64,000 nt of DNA from positions 124,001 to 188,000 of the forward strand of contig NZ_JACAXB010000034.1 in assembly GCF_013391415.1 (NCBI RefSeq), in the 5' to 3' direction. The translations under genes and the position numbers were made by a program. Positions within the stretch are counted from its first letter, which is position 1, and the number at the start of each line of letters is the position of its first letter. This DNA is from Aquitalea sp. LB_tupeE. Its GTDB lineage: Bacteria > Pseudomonadota > Gammaproteobacteria > Burkholderiales > Chromobacteriaceae. Positions 49,970-59,327 of this stretch are shown here, piece by piece. The notes below the pieces were generated by a model. The model saw only the letters and a list, made by a program, of their open reading frames with translations. It did not search any database and was not told the origin of the DNA.

Positions 49970-51238
49970 ATGACCGCTTCCTCTGCACCCACCACCGCTG
50001 TCGCAGCCACCCTGCCGGAGGCCGGCCGTTCGCTGAAACAGAAGCTGGCCCGCGCCGAGCGCATGAACAAGCTGAAATCGCAGCTGCTGATTCTGCCGCT
50101 GGTGCTGTTTATCCTGCTGGTATTCGTGCTGCCCATTACCAGCCTCTTGTTCAAGAGCGTCAACAACCCCGAAGTGGTTGACGCCATGCCGCACACGGTC
50201 AAGGCCATTTCCAGCTGGAGCGGCCGCGCCCTGCCGCCCGAAGCGGTATATGCCGCGGCGGCACAAGACATCCAGCAAGCGCATGACGACCAGAAACTGG
50301 GCGATCTGGGCAAACGCCTGAATATGGAAGTAGCCGGCTACCGCAGCCTGCTGAACAAAACCGCCCGCGCCCTGCCGATGGACCCGGCCCCGAAATCCTA
50401 CAAGGAAGCGCTGACCAATCTGGACGAGCGCTGGGGTGACCCGGCCTACTGGCAGGCCATCCGCCGTAACACCAGCACCCAGACCCCGTTCTACCTGCTG
50501 GCCGCCATGGACCACCGCGTGGACGACCTGGGCGAAATCAGCCGCTCCTCACCGGACCAGGCCATTTATCTGGACATTTTCACCCGTACCTTCTGGATGA
50601 GCCTGGTAGTCACTGCCATCGCCCTGGCCCTGGCTTACCCGCTGGCTTACCTCTTGGTGAACCTGCCCACCCGCACCAGCAACCTGCTGATGATTCTGGT
50701 ACTGCTGCCGTTCTGGACTTCTGTTCTGGTGCGCGTTGCCGCCTGGATCGTACTGCTGCAATCCGGTGGCCTGATCAACTCCACCATGCAATGGCTGGGC
50801 CTGATCGACCACCCGCTGCAACTGGTGTTCAACCGCACCGGCGTGTACATCTCCATGGTGCACATTCTGCTGCCCTTCATGATCCTGCCCATCTACAGCG
50901 TGATGAAAGGCATCTCGCCAAGCTATATGAAGGCCGCCATCTCGCTGGGCTGCCACCCGTTTGCCAGCTTCTGGCGCGTGTACTTCCCGCAGACCGTGGC
51001 CGGTATCAGTGCCGGTGCGCTGCTGGTGTTCATCCTGTCCATCGGCTACTACATCACCCCGGCGCTGCTGGGCAGCCCGAACGACCAGATGGTGAGCTAC
51101 TTCGTGGCCTTCTACACCAACACCTCGATCAACTGGGGCATGGCAACCGCACTGGGCGGCCTGCTGCTGGCCGCCACCATGATCCTGTACATCGTTTACA
51201 ACTGGCTGGTAGGCGCCAAGAGCCTGCGCCTGGGCTAA
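49970..51238 (+). CDS. Polyamine-type ABC transporter permease 1 (PotB-like)
   Basis: The 422-residue permease has an extended N-terminal part with one membrane helix (about 38-60) and a large periplasmic insertion of about 130 residues, then five helices with the EAA loop (AAISLGCHPFASFWRVYFPQT). Standard PotB is about 280 residues, so the loop insertion is notable. CCGGAG lies upstream. It forms the membrane channel with the next gene. Confidence 0.9.
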   Translation: MTASSAPTTAVAATLPEAGRSLKQKLARAERMNKLKSQLLILPLVLFILLVFVLPITSLLFKSVNNPEVVDAMPHTVKAISSWSGRALPPEAVYAAAAQDIQQAHDDQKLGDLGKRLNMEVAGYRSLLNKTARALPMDPAPKSYKEALTNLDERWGDPAYWQAIRRNTSTQTPFYLLAAMDHRVDDLGEISRSSPDQAIYLDIFTRTFWMSLVVTAIALALAYPLAYLLVNLPTRTSNLLMILVLLPFWTSVLVRVAAWIVLLQSGGLINSTMQWLGLIDHPLQLVFNRTGVYISMVHILLPFMILPIYSVMKGISPSYMKAAISLGCHPFASFWRVYFPQTVAGISAGALLVFILSIGYYITPALLGSPNDQMVSYFVAFYTNTSINWGMATALGGLLLAATMILYIVYNWLVGAKSLRLG

Positions 51239-51264
51239 CCCTCACCCTTCACGGAGACATAACC

Positions 51265-52083
51265 ATGCTGAACCCGACCATGTCGCCCATCGAAAAGGTG
51301 TGGCACTACGTTCTGCGCATTACCAGCGGCCTGACCCTGTTGTTCCTGATCCTGCCGGTACTGGTGATCATTCCGCTGTCCTTCAATGAAGGCTCTTTCC
51401 TGGTGTACCCGCTGACCGGCTTCTCCTTCCGCTGGTATCAGGACCTGTTCAGCGCACCGGAGTGGATCCGCTCCTTGCAAAACAGCATGATCGTGGCCCC
51501 GGCCGCCACCGTGCTGGCCATGGTACTGGGCACCCTGGCTTCCATCGGCCTCACCCGTGGCGAGTTCCGTGGCAAGGGCATCATCATGTTCCTGCTGATT
51601 TCGCCCATGGTGGTGCCGGTGGTGATTGTCGGTGTGGCCAGCTACCTGTTCTTTGCCCCGCTAGGCATGGACAACAGCTACACCACGCTGATTCTGGAAC
51701 ACGCTGCACTGGGCGTTCCCTTTGTCATCATCACGGTGACTGCCACCCTGCAAGGCTATAACCACAACCTGACCCGTGCGGCAGCCAATCTGGGTGCTTC
51801 ACCCATCACCACCTTCTTCCGCATCACGCTGCCGCTGATTGCGCCGGGGGTGATTTCCGGTGCACTGTTTGCCTTTGCCACGTCTTTCGACGAAGTGGTG
51901 GTGACGCTGTTCCTGGCCGGCCCGGAACAGGCCACCCTGCCGCGCCAGATGTTCAGCGGCATCCGCGAAAACCTGAGTCCCACCATTGCAGCGGCTGCCA
52001 CCCTGCTGATCGGCTTCTCCATCCTGCTGCTGTTGACGCTGGAATGGTTGCGAGGCCGCAGCGAGCGTCTGCGCACCAGTTAA
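51265..52083 (+). CDS. Polyamine-type ABC transporter permease 2 (PotC-like)
   Basis: The 272-residue permease has six membrane helices and the EAA loop (AAANLGASPITTFFRITLPL). ACGGAGACATAACC precedes ATG 51265, 26 bases after permease 1. The size is normal for PotC/PotI. It completes the importer with the ATPase, binding protein and permease 1. A strong terminator follows. Confidence 0.9.
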   Translation: MLNPTMSPIEKVWHYVLRITSGLTLLFLILPVLVIIPLSFNEGSFLVYPLTGFSFRWYQDLFSAPEWIRSLQNSMIVAPAATVLAMVLGTLASIGLTRGEFRGKGIIMFLLISPMVVPVVIVGVASYLFFAPLGMDNSYTTLILEHAALGVPFVIITVTATLQGYNHNLTRAAANLGASPITTFFRITLPLIAPGVISGALFAFATSFDEVVVTLFLAGPEQATLPRQMFSGIRENLSPTIAAAATLLIGFSILLLLTLEWLRGRSERLRTS

Positions 52084-52126
52084 GTGAACGGCATTTCTTC
52101 ATCTGCTCCGTGCAGTGCCGACTTTC

Positions 52127-52161
52127 AGGGCCAATTCTTATTGATTGGCCCTTTTTTTTTA
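52127..52161 (+). terminator. Rho-independent terminator of the polyamine importer operon
   Basis: GGGCCAAT (52128-52135) pairs with ATTGGCCC (52144-52151) with an 8-base loop, followed by nine T. Confidence 0.9.
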
Positions 52162-52269
52162 ATAATTCCAAAAAAATAAAAAAAAGCCGCCGCGCTTGGT
52201 TGCAATCCCTCGTCAGGGGCTTACTATGCAGATATTCTGCGTTTTGCGTGCCATTTCCCGACCGTATTT

Positions 52270-53820
52270 ATGAGAATCATTCTGCTTTCCGGCCTGATCG
52301 CGCTCTGTATGCAAGCCCATGCCGCCTCCGGCATCGACAGTGCCTACTGGGAGTATCAGGTCAAACCCGGTGACTCGCTGTGGTCACTGGCCGACCAGCA
52401 TCTGGCATCCCCCGCCTATGTTCCCCGCCTGCAAAAACTCAATCATATTGCCGACCCGTACCGGCTGACACCCGGCAGCCGTGTCCGCGTGCCGTATCCG
52501 TGGGTCAAGCAGCAGCCCTCCAGCGCCCGTATCGAGGAATACTCCGGCGACGTGACAGCGCAAGACAGCAAGAACCAGCCGCTGCCAATCAACAAGGAAA
52601 CGCGCTATCCCAAGGGCGTGAAGTTCCAGACCGGCAACGACGCCATGCTCAAGCTGCGCTTTGAAGACGGCTCCACCCTGCAAATGGGTGCCAATTCCAG
52701 CGCCCAGCTGCAGACCGAAATCTACTACCCCAGCACCGGTTCGGCCAAAACCGAAATCCGCCTGGAAAAAGGCAATGCCGGCAGTTCGGTGATTCCCAAC
52801 ATCCTGATGCCCGGTCGCTACCAGATCCGCACGCCGTCTGCCGTTACTACCGTGCGCGGCACCGAGTTCCGCGTCAGCGCCGAGTCAACCGACAGCACCG
52901 CCACCGAAGTGCTGCGCGGCAAGGTGAATGTGGGTGGCCAGCAAGGTGGCAAGGTAGATGTGCAAGCAGGATTCGGCACCACAACCCAGCAAGGCGCCAA
53001 ACCGACCACGCCGGAAGCACTGCCCGCTGCGCCGGACCTGAGCCCGCTGCCGGCCCAAAGCAGTTTCAATCCGCCGCTGCTGCAGTGGACAGCCGACCAA
53101 CAGGCCGTGTCCTATCGGGTCAAGATCAACGGTCCGGGCGCTGCAGGTCAGCAGCTGTCCGAGCGCACGGTGAACGGGCCACAGTTTTACCCGGCCTTGC
53201 CAGCTAATGGTCAATACCAGCTGGCGGCACGGGCAAGGAATGCCCACGGCCTGGAAGGCTATGACAGCAGCAAAACATTCGAACTCAAGGCCTATCCGAC
53301 ACCCCCCTTGCTGCTGGCAAGCGCCGGCCCGCAAGAAATCCGTGGCCAGACTCTCAGCCTGAACACCACGGCCAGCCCGGAACATCCGGTGCAATGGCAG
53401 CTGTCACGCCAGCCCGATTTCAGCCAGATCAGCCAAAGCCTGCTGCTGACCACCACGCAGAGCAAGCTGTCCCTGCCGGATAGCGGTCAATGGTATTGGC
53501 GCGTGGCGCATGTGGACGCACGAGGCCAGCCCGGCCCCTACAGCGAGACCCAGTCCGTGCTGGCCAAGAGTTTGTTCTCTTCCCTGAACCAGACGGTGCC
53601 CGCCTTGTTGGCACGGCATTATCCAGTGAAGAACGCGCGTTATACTCTCACCCTGCTGGCCCAGGCCGACCGCCAGACCGTGATTTACCGCAACACCACC
53701 AATCAGCCGACGTGGCCGCTGTCCCAACTTCCCAAAGGACAGTTCCTGGCACGCCTGGAAATCCATGGTGAGGCGGACTACCACGCCATTGAGGCCAACG
53801 AAATCATCCAGATACACTAA
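52270..53820 (+). CDS. Exported LysM and FecR domain protein
   Basis: The 516-residue protein has a signal peptide, a LysM-like domain (about 27-75, YQVKPGDSLWSLADQHLASP), a FecR domain (about 90-225, PSAVTTVRGTEFRVSAES) and C-terminal Fn3-like repeats. It is likely a periplasmic or peptidoglycan-linked protein. The next gene, 2 bases after its stop, is a CHASE2-GGDEF cyclase; FecR-CHASE2 pairs of this kind suggest a periplasmic signal partner. Ligand unknown. Confidence 0.88.
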   Translation: MRIILLSGLIALCMQAHAASGIDSAYWEYQVKPGDSLWSLADQHLASPAYVPRLQKLNHIADPYRLTPGSRVRVPYPWVKQQPSSARIEEYSGDVTAQDSKNQPLPINKETRYPKGVKFQTGNDAMLKLRFEDGSTLQMGANSSAQLQTEIYYPSTGSAKTEIRLEKGNAGSSVIPNILMPGRYQIRTPSAVTTVRGTEFRVSAESTDSTATEVLRGKVNVGGQQGGKVDVQAGFGTTTQQGAKPTTPEALPAAPDLSPLPAQSSFNPPLLQWTADQQAVSYRVKINGPGAAGQQLSERTVNGPQFYPALPANGQYQLAARARNAHGLEGYDSSKTFELKAYPTPPLLLASAGPQEIRGQTLSLNTTASPEHPVQWQLSRQPDFSQISQSLLLTTTQSKLSLPDSGQWYWRVAHVDARGQPGPYSETQSVLAKSLFSSLNQTVPALLARHYPVKNARYTLTLLAQADRQTVIYRNTTNQPTWPLSQLPKGQFLARLEIHGEADYHAIEANEIIQIH

Positions 53821-53822
53821 CC

Positions 53823-55463
53823 ATGCCTGTTGACCCCAGCACGCCGCCTGCCCGCAGGCCGCCATGGCAACAACTGCTCCCGCTACTGGCCGGAGCAGTT
53901 GTTTTGCTATTGGTACTCAGCGGGGCACTGCAACGACTGGACAACTGGTTTTATGATGTTGCAATCAGTCAGCGCCCGCTGAGCAAAGCGCCGGACGACC
54001 CCATACTGATTGAAGTGGACGACCGCAGCCTGGCGGAAATGGGCAACTGGCCATGGCCGCGCGAGCTGCACGCCCACCTGATCCGCCAGCTGCAATCCGC
54101 CCGTGCGATCGGACTGGACATTGCCCTGGCGGAAAGCACACTCAGCAGCAGCAAACCGGACCTGGCACTGGCCCGCGCCATGCGTGACAACGGCAAGGTG
54201 GTGAGTCCGGTGTTTCCGGAAAACAGCGGTGGCACACTGACGGAAACCCGCCCACTCCCCCTGTTTGCGGCGGCCTCCAACCGTCTGGGGCATACCGATT
54301 TCGAACGTGACAGTGATGGCATTGTGCGTCGTGGCTATTTGCATGCCGGGCTGGGGAGCGCCGACCACCCTGCTTTTGCCCGTGCGGTGCTGGACGTCGC
54401 CCAGGGCAAGGCTGGCAGCAATGCTGCCATGCAGGTACATAGCAGTGACGAACCCTGGGTACGCAGCGACGAGATCATGGTGCCTTACGGCAAAGGCGCC
54501 GAACCATTCCAGCGACTGTCTTATATCGATGCGCTGGCCAACACCGCCCCGGAACTATTCCGTAACCGCATCGTGTTGATCGGCGTCACTGCCGCCGGGT
54601 TGGGCGACATGCATACCACCCCCTTGTCTGCCGGAGCCGGCAGCATGCCCGGGGTGGTGATCAACGCTTATCTGCTGCGTGGCTTGCAGGACGGGAAACT
54701 GATCCATCCCCTTACCCTGACCCAGCAAGCCCTGTTCAGCCTGCTGCTGGTCCTGGGGCTGGACTATCTGCTTTCCCCCTGGGGCCGCCGCCGCAATGCT
54801 TTGCAGACCTACGCGGCAGCAAGCCTGGTACCCGCCCTGATCAGCATTGCCGGTCTGGCGCTAGCGCAATACTGGTTTGCTCCGGTCAGCAGCATGCTGG
54901 TACTGCTGGCCTGCGGTTTTGCCCGCTTCATCGAACGTCAGGCCAGCCTGCAAACGCTGGCCACCACCGATGGCTTGACGCAACTGGCCAACCGTCGTCA
55001 TTTTGACGAAGTATTCATCCCGGCGATTGATCGTCAGCGCAATGCCAGTCAGCCACTGGCATTCATCCTGCTGGATATTGATCACTTCAAGCTATACAAC
55101 GACCAGTACGGGCACTATGCGGGGGACATGGTCCTCAAACGGGTAGCGCATGTGCTGCAAGACACGTTCAAGCATAAAGGCATGCTACCGGCCCGTCTGG
55201 GTGGGGAAGAGTTCGGCGTGCTGATGCCCGGCACCGGCATGCAGGACGCCGTGGAAGCGGCAGAAACATTCCGCCAGCGGCTGGAAGACCTGGACCTGCC
55301 GCACGATGGCAGCCCGCTGCACAAGGTGACATGCAGCATAGGTGTGGCCGCACGCATTCCACAGGCCGACGACACCGCCCAGCGCATTTACGAGGAGGCC
55401 GACGGTGCGCTGTATATTGCCAAGCGCTCCGGGCGCAATGTGGTCAGTCCGGCATCCAGCTGA
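53823..55463 (+). CDS. CHASE2-GGDEF diguanylate cyclase
   Basis: The 546-residue membrane protein has TM1 (about 18-36), a CHASE2 extracytoplasmic domain (about 40-290), a cluster of membrane helices (about 300-370) and a GGDEF domain. The catalytic motif is RLGGEEF (460-464), and the RxxD inhibition site is not seen (HKGML precedes). It should make c-di-GMP in response to an envelope signal, perhaps through the LysM-FecR partner. It starts 2 bases after that gene's stop. Confidence 0.92.
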   Translation: MPVDPSTPPARRPPWQQLLPLLAGAVVLLLVLSGALQRLDNWFYDVAISQRPLSKAPDDPILIEVDDRSLAEMGNWPWPRELHAHLIRQLQSARAIGLDIALAESTLSSSKPDLALARAMRDNGKVVSPVFPENSGGTLTETRPLPLFAAASNRLGHTDFERDSDGIVRRGYLHAGLGSADHPAFARAVLDVAQGKAGSNAAMQVHSSDEPWVRSDEIMVPYGKGAEPFQRLSYIDALANTAPELFRNRIVLIGVTAAGLGDMHTTPLSAGAGSMPGVVINAYLLRGLQDGKLIHPLTLTQQALFSLLLVLGLDYLLSPWGRRRNALQTYAAASLVPALISIAGLALAQYWFAPVSSMLVLLACGFARFIERQASLQTLATTDGLTQLANRRHFDEVFIPAIDRQRNASQPLAFILLDIDHFKLYNDQYGHYAGDMVLKRVAHVLQDTFKHKGMLPARLGGEEFGVLMPGTGMQDAVEAAETFRQRLEDLDLPHDGSPLHKVTCSIGVAARIPQADDTAQRIYEEADGALYIAKRSGRNVVSPASS

Positions 55464-55485
55464 CATGCGCCGCCATTGGTAAAAG

Positions 55486-55518
55486 AACAAAGCCACGATT
55501 GTGATCGTGGCTTTGTTT
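55486..55518. terminator. Bidirectional terminator
   Basis: AACAAAGCCACGAT (55486-55499) pairs with ATCGTGGCTTTGTT (55504-55517) over 14 bp, followed by TTT. It lies between convergent genes. Confidence 0.88.
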
Positions 55519-55537
55519 TTGGCCTTCAATCTCGTGC

Positions 55538-55882
55538 TCAGTCCTGCGGGCAAACCACCTGCCAGTCCTGCTCTGCCACCGGCACATGGCAGGCCAGCCG
55601 CCAGCCAGCGGAGACATCCGCCCAGATTTCCTGCGCAGCTTGTGCTGCATCGATCAAACCGGCGCGTAACAGCACATTGCGCTCCTTGCGTGACAAGCTG
55701 ACCGCGCGTTCCGGACCAGCATGGCGGATGGCCACCTTGCAGGTACCGCAAGTGCCCTGCCCGCAGCGCCAGTGCAATGGCACATCCGCCAGGCGGGCGA
55801 CATCCAGCAGCAAATCGCCGGGCTGTGCTTCTACCACGGCTATTAGCTGCCCGGCACCATCGACAAAATGCAGGGTCGGCAT
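55538..55882 (-). CDS. 2Fe-2S ferredoxin domain protein
   Basis: The 114-residue protein is a plant-type [2Fe-2S] ferredoxin with C40, C45 and C48 (CGQGTCGTC) and C98 (LACHVP). It starts 2 bases after the moeA stop on the same strand and probably depends on coupled translation, since no Shine-Dalgarno is visible. An electron-transfer role for a molybdenum-related enzyme is suggested by the neighbour but not shown. Confidence 0.88.
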   Translation of the reverse strand: MPTLHFVDGAGQLIAVVEAQPGDLLLDVARLADVPLHWRCGQGTCGTCKVAIRHAGPERAVSLSRKERNVLLRAGLIDAAQAAQEIWADVSAGWRLACHVPVAEQDWQVVCPQD

Positions 55883-55884
55883 GT

Positions 55885-57078
55885 TCAGGCTGAAATGGAT
55901 AACAGGGCCAGCATGTCGCCGGGCTGTACCTGCTGACCGGCGGCCAGCCGTACCAGGCCATCGGCCCAGGCACAGGAGGTCAGCACACCGGAACCCTGGT
56001 TGGGATAACGCTGCAATTGCCACTGTCCATCTTGCTGCACCAGTTTCACCCGCAGGAATTCCTCGCGCTTTGCATCCGGACGCTCCCAGGCAAAGCCTGC
56101 AGGATATTGCGCCGCCGGCTGCACCTCGTCCTGCCGCAAACCGGCACACCGCTGCAGATAGGGCTTCACCAGCACCTGATAGGTGACAAAGCCGGAGACA
56201 GGATTACCCGGCAAACCAATAAACCCGGCCTGCCCTACCTTGCCACTGGCCAGCGGCTTACCCGGCTTGATGGCAATCTTCCACAAATCCAGACTGCCCT
56301 CCGCCTCCACCGCCGCCTTGACGTGATCCTCCTCACCAACCGACACCCCACCGCATGTCATGATGACATCGGCCACAGCAGCGGCATCCTGCAGGATTTC
56401 CCGGGTGCGACTGAGTGAATCGGGCACGATGCCAAGATCGGTCACTTCGCAGCCCAGACGCATCAGTTCCGGCACCAGCCAATAACGGTTGGAGTTATAA
56501 ATCTGTCCCGCTTGCAGCGGCTGGCCCGGCTCGGTCAGCTCATCACCGGTAAAGAACACCGCCACCCGCAAGGGCCGGAACACCGTCAGCGCGGCAACAC
56601 CAATCGACGCAGCCAGGCCCAGGTCTGCCGCACCCAACAACTGTCCGGCCGACAGCACAGTGGCGCCACTCTTGATATCTTCGCCTGCGCGGCGGATATT
56701 CTGGCCCGGCTTCACTGGCTGGCTGAACAGCACCTGGCCATCAGCCTGCAGCTGGGCCATCTCCTGCATCACTACCGCATCGGCTCCTGCCGGGATGGGC
56801 GCACCGGTAAAGATGCGCGCCGCCGTTCCTGCTTGCAAAGGCTGTGGCTGGGTACCGGCGGGAATACGCTGCGCTACCGGCAGCGGGCCATTGCCATCTG
56901 CACACTGCAGGGCGTAGCCATCCATGGCGCTATTATCCTGCGGCGGCACGTCAAGACCGGCCTGTACCGGCTCGGCCAGAATGCGGCCCATTGCTTGCAA
57001 CAACGGAAGGGTTTCGGTGGCACGTACGGGCTGGGCACGTTGCAACAACCAGTCGCGGGCCTGATCAACGGTGAGCAT
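55885..57078 (-). CDS. moeA: Molybdopterin molybdotransferase
   Basis: The 397-residue enzyme inserts molybdenum into molybdopterin-AMP to make Mo cofactor. It has MoeA domains with VPPQDNSAMDGYAL, FTGAPIPAGADAVVMQE and GDELTEPGQPLQAGQIYNSN, then the MoCF-like TCGGVSVGEEDHV and GLPGNPVS. The ATG 57078 lies inside the end of mobB, a 14-base overlap. Length is normal (about 400). Confidence 0.93.
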   Translation of the reverse strand: MLTVDQARDWLLQRAQPVRATETLPLLQAMGRILAEPVQAGLDVPPQDNSAMDGYALQCADGNGPLPVAQRIPAGTQPQPLQAGTAARIFTGAPIPAGADAVVMQEMAQLQADGQVLFSQPVKPGQNIRRAGEDIKSGATVLSAGQLLGAADLGLAASIGVAALTVFRPLRVAVFFTGDELTEPGQPLQAGQIYNSNRYWLVPELMRLGCEVTDLGIVPDSLSRTREILQDAAAVADVIMTCGGVSVGEEDHVKAAVEAEGSLDLWKIAIKPGKPLASGKVGQAGFIGLPGNPVSGFVTYQVLVKPYLQRCAGLRQDEVQPAAQYPAGFAWERPDAKREEFLRVKLVQQDGQWQLQRYPNQGSGVLTSCAWADGLVRLAAGQQVQPGDMLALLSISA

Positions 57079-57586
57079 TTTGATGTTTTTCCAGTAAGGC
57101 AAGAATGAAACGGGCAATAGTGTCGACATCATCCCGCCCGAAGCGGGGTAAAGCGGTGGGTGGCAGCTCTGCTTGACCTGCATCCGTCACCACCGCGAGC
57201 ACGGCCGGGTCCTGCATGTACAAAGGGGGAGCTCCCAGTGCCGGGTCATAGACTTCCAGCTTGGCAATGGGCTCACGCTTGAAGCCTTCGGCCAATACCA
57301 GATCACATGGCCGCAAAGCCGCCACATGCTCGGCCAGTGGTGCATCATTGCCCTGCGGCATGGTTTGCACCAGCAGACGACGCCTGGAACCAGCCAGCAA
57401 CACCTGACTGGCTCCTGCCTGGCGGTGACGCCAGCTGTCCTTGCCGGGCTGATCCCAGTCCACATCGTGATGAGTATGCTTGATCACGGCGACATCTACC
57501 CCTGTCGCACACAGCAGCGGGATGAGTTTTTCCAGCAAGGTGGTTTTGCCACTGCCTGAATAGCCTGCAACGCCCAGCACGAACAT
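57065..57586 (-). CDS. mobB: Molybdopterin-guanine dinucleotide biosynthesis adaptor
   Basis: The 173-residue P-loop protein has GVAGYSGSGKTTLLEKLI (residues 5-22) and HTHHDVDWDQPGKDSWRHRQ with AEGFKREP, the MobB pattern. MobB helps convert Mo cofactor to the guanine dinucleotide form. ATG 57586 gives the conserved FVLGVAGYSGSGKTT start; the ribosome-binding site is weak. It is the first gene of the mobB-moeA-ferredoxin unit. Confidence 0.9.
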   Translation of the reverse strand: MFVLGVAGYSGSGKTTLLEKLIPLLCATGVDVAVIKHTHHDVDWDQPGKDSWRHRQAGASQVLLAGSRRRLLVQTMPQGNDAPLAEHVAALRPCDLVLAEGFKREPIAKLEVYDPALGAPPLYMQDPAVLAVVTDAGQAELPPTALPRFGRDDVDTIARFILALLEKHQNAHR

Positions 57587-57705
57587 GATGGCAGTATCCG
57601 ACAAAAAAGGATTGGGCCGCATGATAGCATGCAGGCCAATCCCGTTTCTTCCCTCTGATGAACTAGAACTGCTCACTCCTAAGGCATAAGCAGTTCCTTG
57701 CCGAC

Positions 57706-57924
57706 TCAAGCCACCGCACGCGCCAATGGCGTGTTTTGGGCTTCTATTTGTTCGAAGCGCTTCCAATCCACAATCATCACCTGACTGAGGCCGCAATCCA
57801 GCGCCAGCTGGGCCTCGATTTCCTCCAGTACCTGATGACAATGGATGCTGCCGTTGATCGCCACCTCGGCACGCCGCATGACCGTGTCGTCCGGGGTGAC
57901 AAACCAGATGCAATAACGACTCAT
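57706..57924 (-). CDS. Small conserved hypothetical protein
   Basis: The 72-residue soluble protein is MSRYCIWFVTPDDTVMRRAE followed by EVAINGSIHCHQVLEEIEAQ-type sequence. No family I recognise. GAGGAGGG precedes ATG 57924, a strong ribosome-binding site. It lies 119 bases upstream of mobB, same strand. His and Cys are present but without a metal motif. Confidence 0.65.
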   Translation of the reverse strand: MSRYCIWFVTPDDTVMRRAEVAINGSIHCHQVLEEIEAQLALDCGLSQVMIVDWKRFEQIEAQNTPLARAVA

Positions 57925-58089
57925 GCTTACCCTCCTCTCTTGCTGGATGCCAGACACTATCAATATCAGTGCAAGCAGCAGCAAACTGCAAGTTTTCGGG
58001 CATGTGCGGCATCAAGCAGCCATGCCTTGGTACGGAAAACACGACAATGCAGCCACTTGGGCTTGCCTTCGCCGACCAGAGAAACTAGT

Positions 58090-59217
58090 TCATGCTCCCA
58101 GCAAATTACGCTCGCCCAGCGGATGCCGACCAGCTATCTTGGCTACCGTGCCACCGCGTACCACATAGGGATGGCGGGCAAACACATAGAACATACCGTC
58201 CGTTGTGGCGTGCAGCGTGGTGGTGGTGCCGGCGATCGGGTCGATCACATCGGCAATGGCATCGCCTGCTGTCACCACACTGCCCAGTTCGGCCCGCATC
58301 ACGATCACACCGGCATGCGGGGCGATCAGGGTTTCAGAGCCGGACAGCGGGGTTGCCGGGTATGGCAAGGGTGCAGGTGCGACTGGCTCACCGGCAATCA
58401 CGCCCCGACCGGTCAGATAATGCAGGATGGCCTGGCTGTCCTGCCCGGCCAGGCGGTAATCGACATCACCTTCACCACGCAGCTCGACGGTGACAGCCAC
58501 GCTGTCAAACGGCACCGGAAACTGCGGCAAGGCGGCACGGATCCGGGCCCAGGGCAGGAAGATGGCTTCATCAAACGGCATCACGCCATATTCATCAGCC
58601 AGTAGCGAAGCCCCGCACTGCAGATGTGCGGCCAGGTCTTCCACCAGCGGCCAATGTTCGCTGTGCGAGTAGATATGCACTTCTCCGGCAAAGTCGCAGT
58701 GCAGGTCCAGCACCAGGTCGGCATCCAGCGCCAGCAGGTGCAAGGTCTGCCGCAGGCTTTGCAGTTCGGTGTGTACCGGCGCACCAGCAATGGCTGCACG
58801 CAAGGCCTGACGGATGAGGCTGCGATTGGTACCGACATCCTGCGTCAGTTGTTCACGCAGTTGCGGAATGACTTGCGCAGAGGGTTCGCTGTACAGACGG
58901 TTGAAGTTTTCCCCGCTGGCCAGATCAAACCGGCCCTGTGGCTGGTAATGCAGCTGCTGGGCCAGACCGATGGGATTGGCTACCGGCACCAGCACGATTT
59001 CCGCCTGCAACAGCCCGCGCGCTTCCAGATCGGCAAATTGCTGGCGCAACAGGTGGGCCACCAGCATGCCCGGAATCTCTCCAGCGTGCAGGCTGGCCTG
59101 GATATACACCTTGCGCGGCCAGCCGCCACTGCCACCTGTCGGCCCGAAGTGAAAGCTGGTGATGCTGCGCTGGGTGCCCAGACTGGGGGATAGTAACGGG
59201 TGGTGTTCGGTACGCAT
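58090..59217 (-). CDS. Succinylglutamate desuccinylase/aspartoacylase family protein
   Basis: The 375-residue zinc peptidase-fold protein has H44 and E47 (ASLHAGEIPG) and H173 (LDLHCDFAGE), the three metal ligands, followed by a C-terminal lipoyl-like motif (PHAGVIVMRAELGSVVTAGD). Family members deacylate N-acyl amino acids or amides. AGGAGCATCC precedes ATG 59217. Given argE and polyamine genes nearby, an N-acyl amino acid or amide substrate is possible, but this is inference. Confidence 0.88.
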   Translation of the reverse strand: MRTEHHPLLSPSLGTQRSITSFHFGPTGGSGGWPRKVYIQASLHAGEIPGMLVAHLLRQQFADLEARGLLQAEIVLVPVANPIGLAQQLHYQPQGRFDLASGENFNRLYSEPSAQVIPQLREQLTQDVGTNRSLIRQALRAAIAGAPVHTELQSLRQTLHLLALDADLVLDLHCDFAGEVHIYSHSEHWPLVEDLAAHLQCGASLLADEYGVMPFDEAIFLPWARIRAALPQFPVPFDSVAVTVELRGEGDVDYRLAGQDSQAILHYLTGRGVIAGEPVAPAPLPYPATPLSGSETLIAPHAGVIVMRAELGSVVTAGDAIADVIDPIAGTTTTLHATTDGMFYVFARHPYVVRGGTVAKIAGRHPLGERNLLGA

Positions 59218-59327
59218 GGATGCTCCTGTAGCAGATAAGGCAGGCGGCTTGGCCAGATGGCACAGAACACCACAGCAAAGCACAGACTTCAAGCAAAACC
59301 TGCGTCAGGCACACCAGCCCACTGGTT

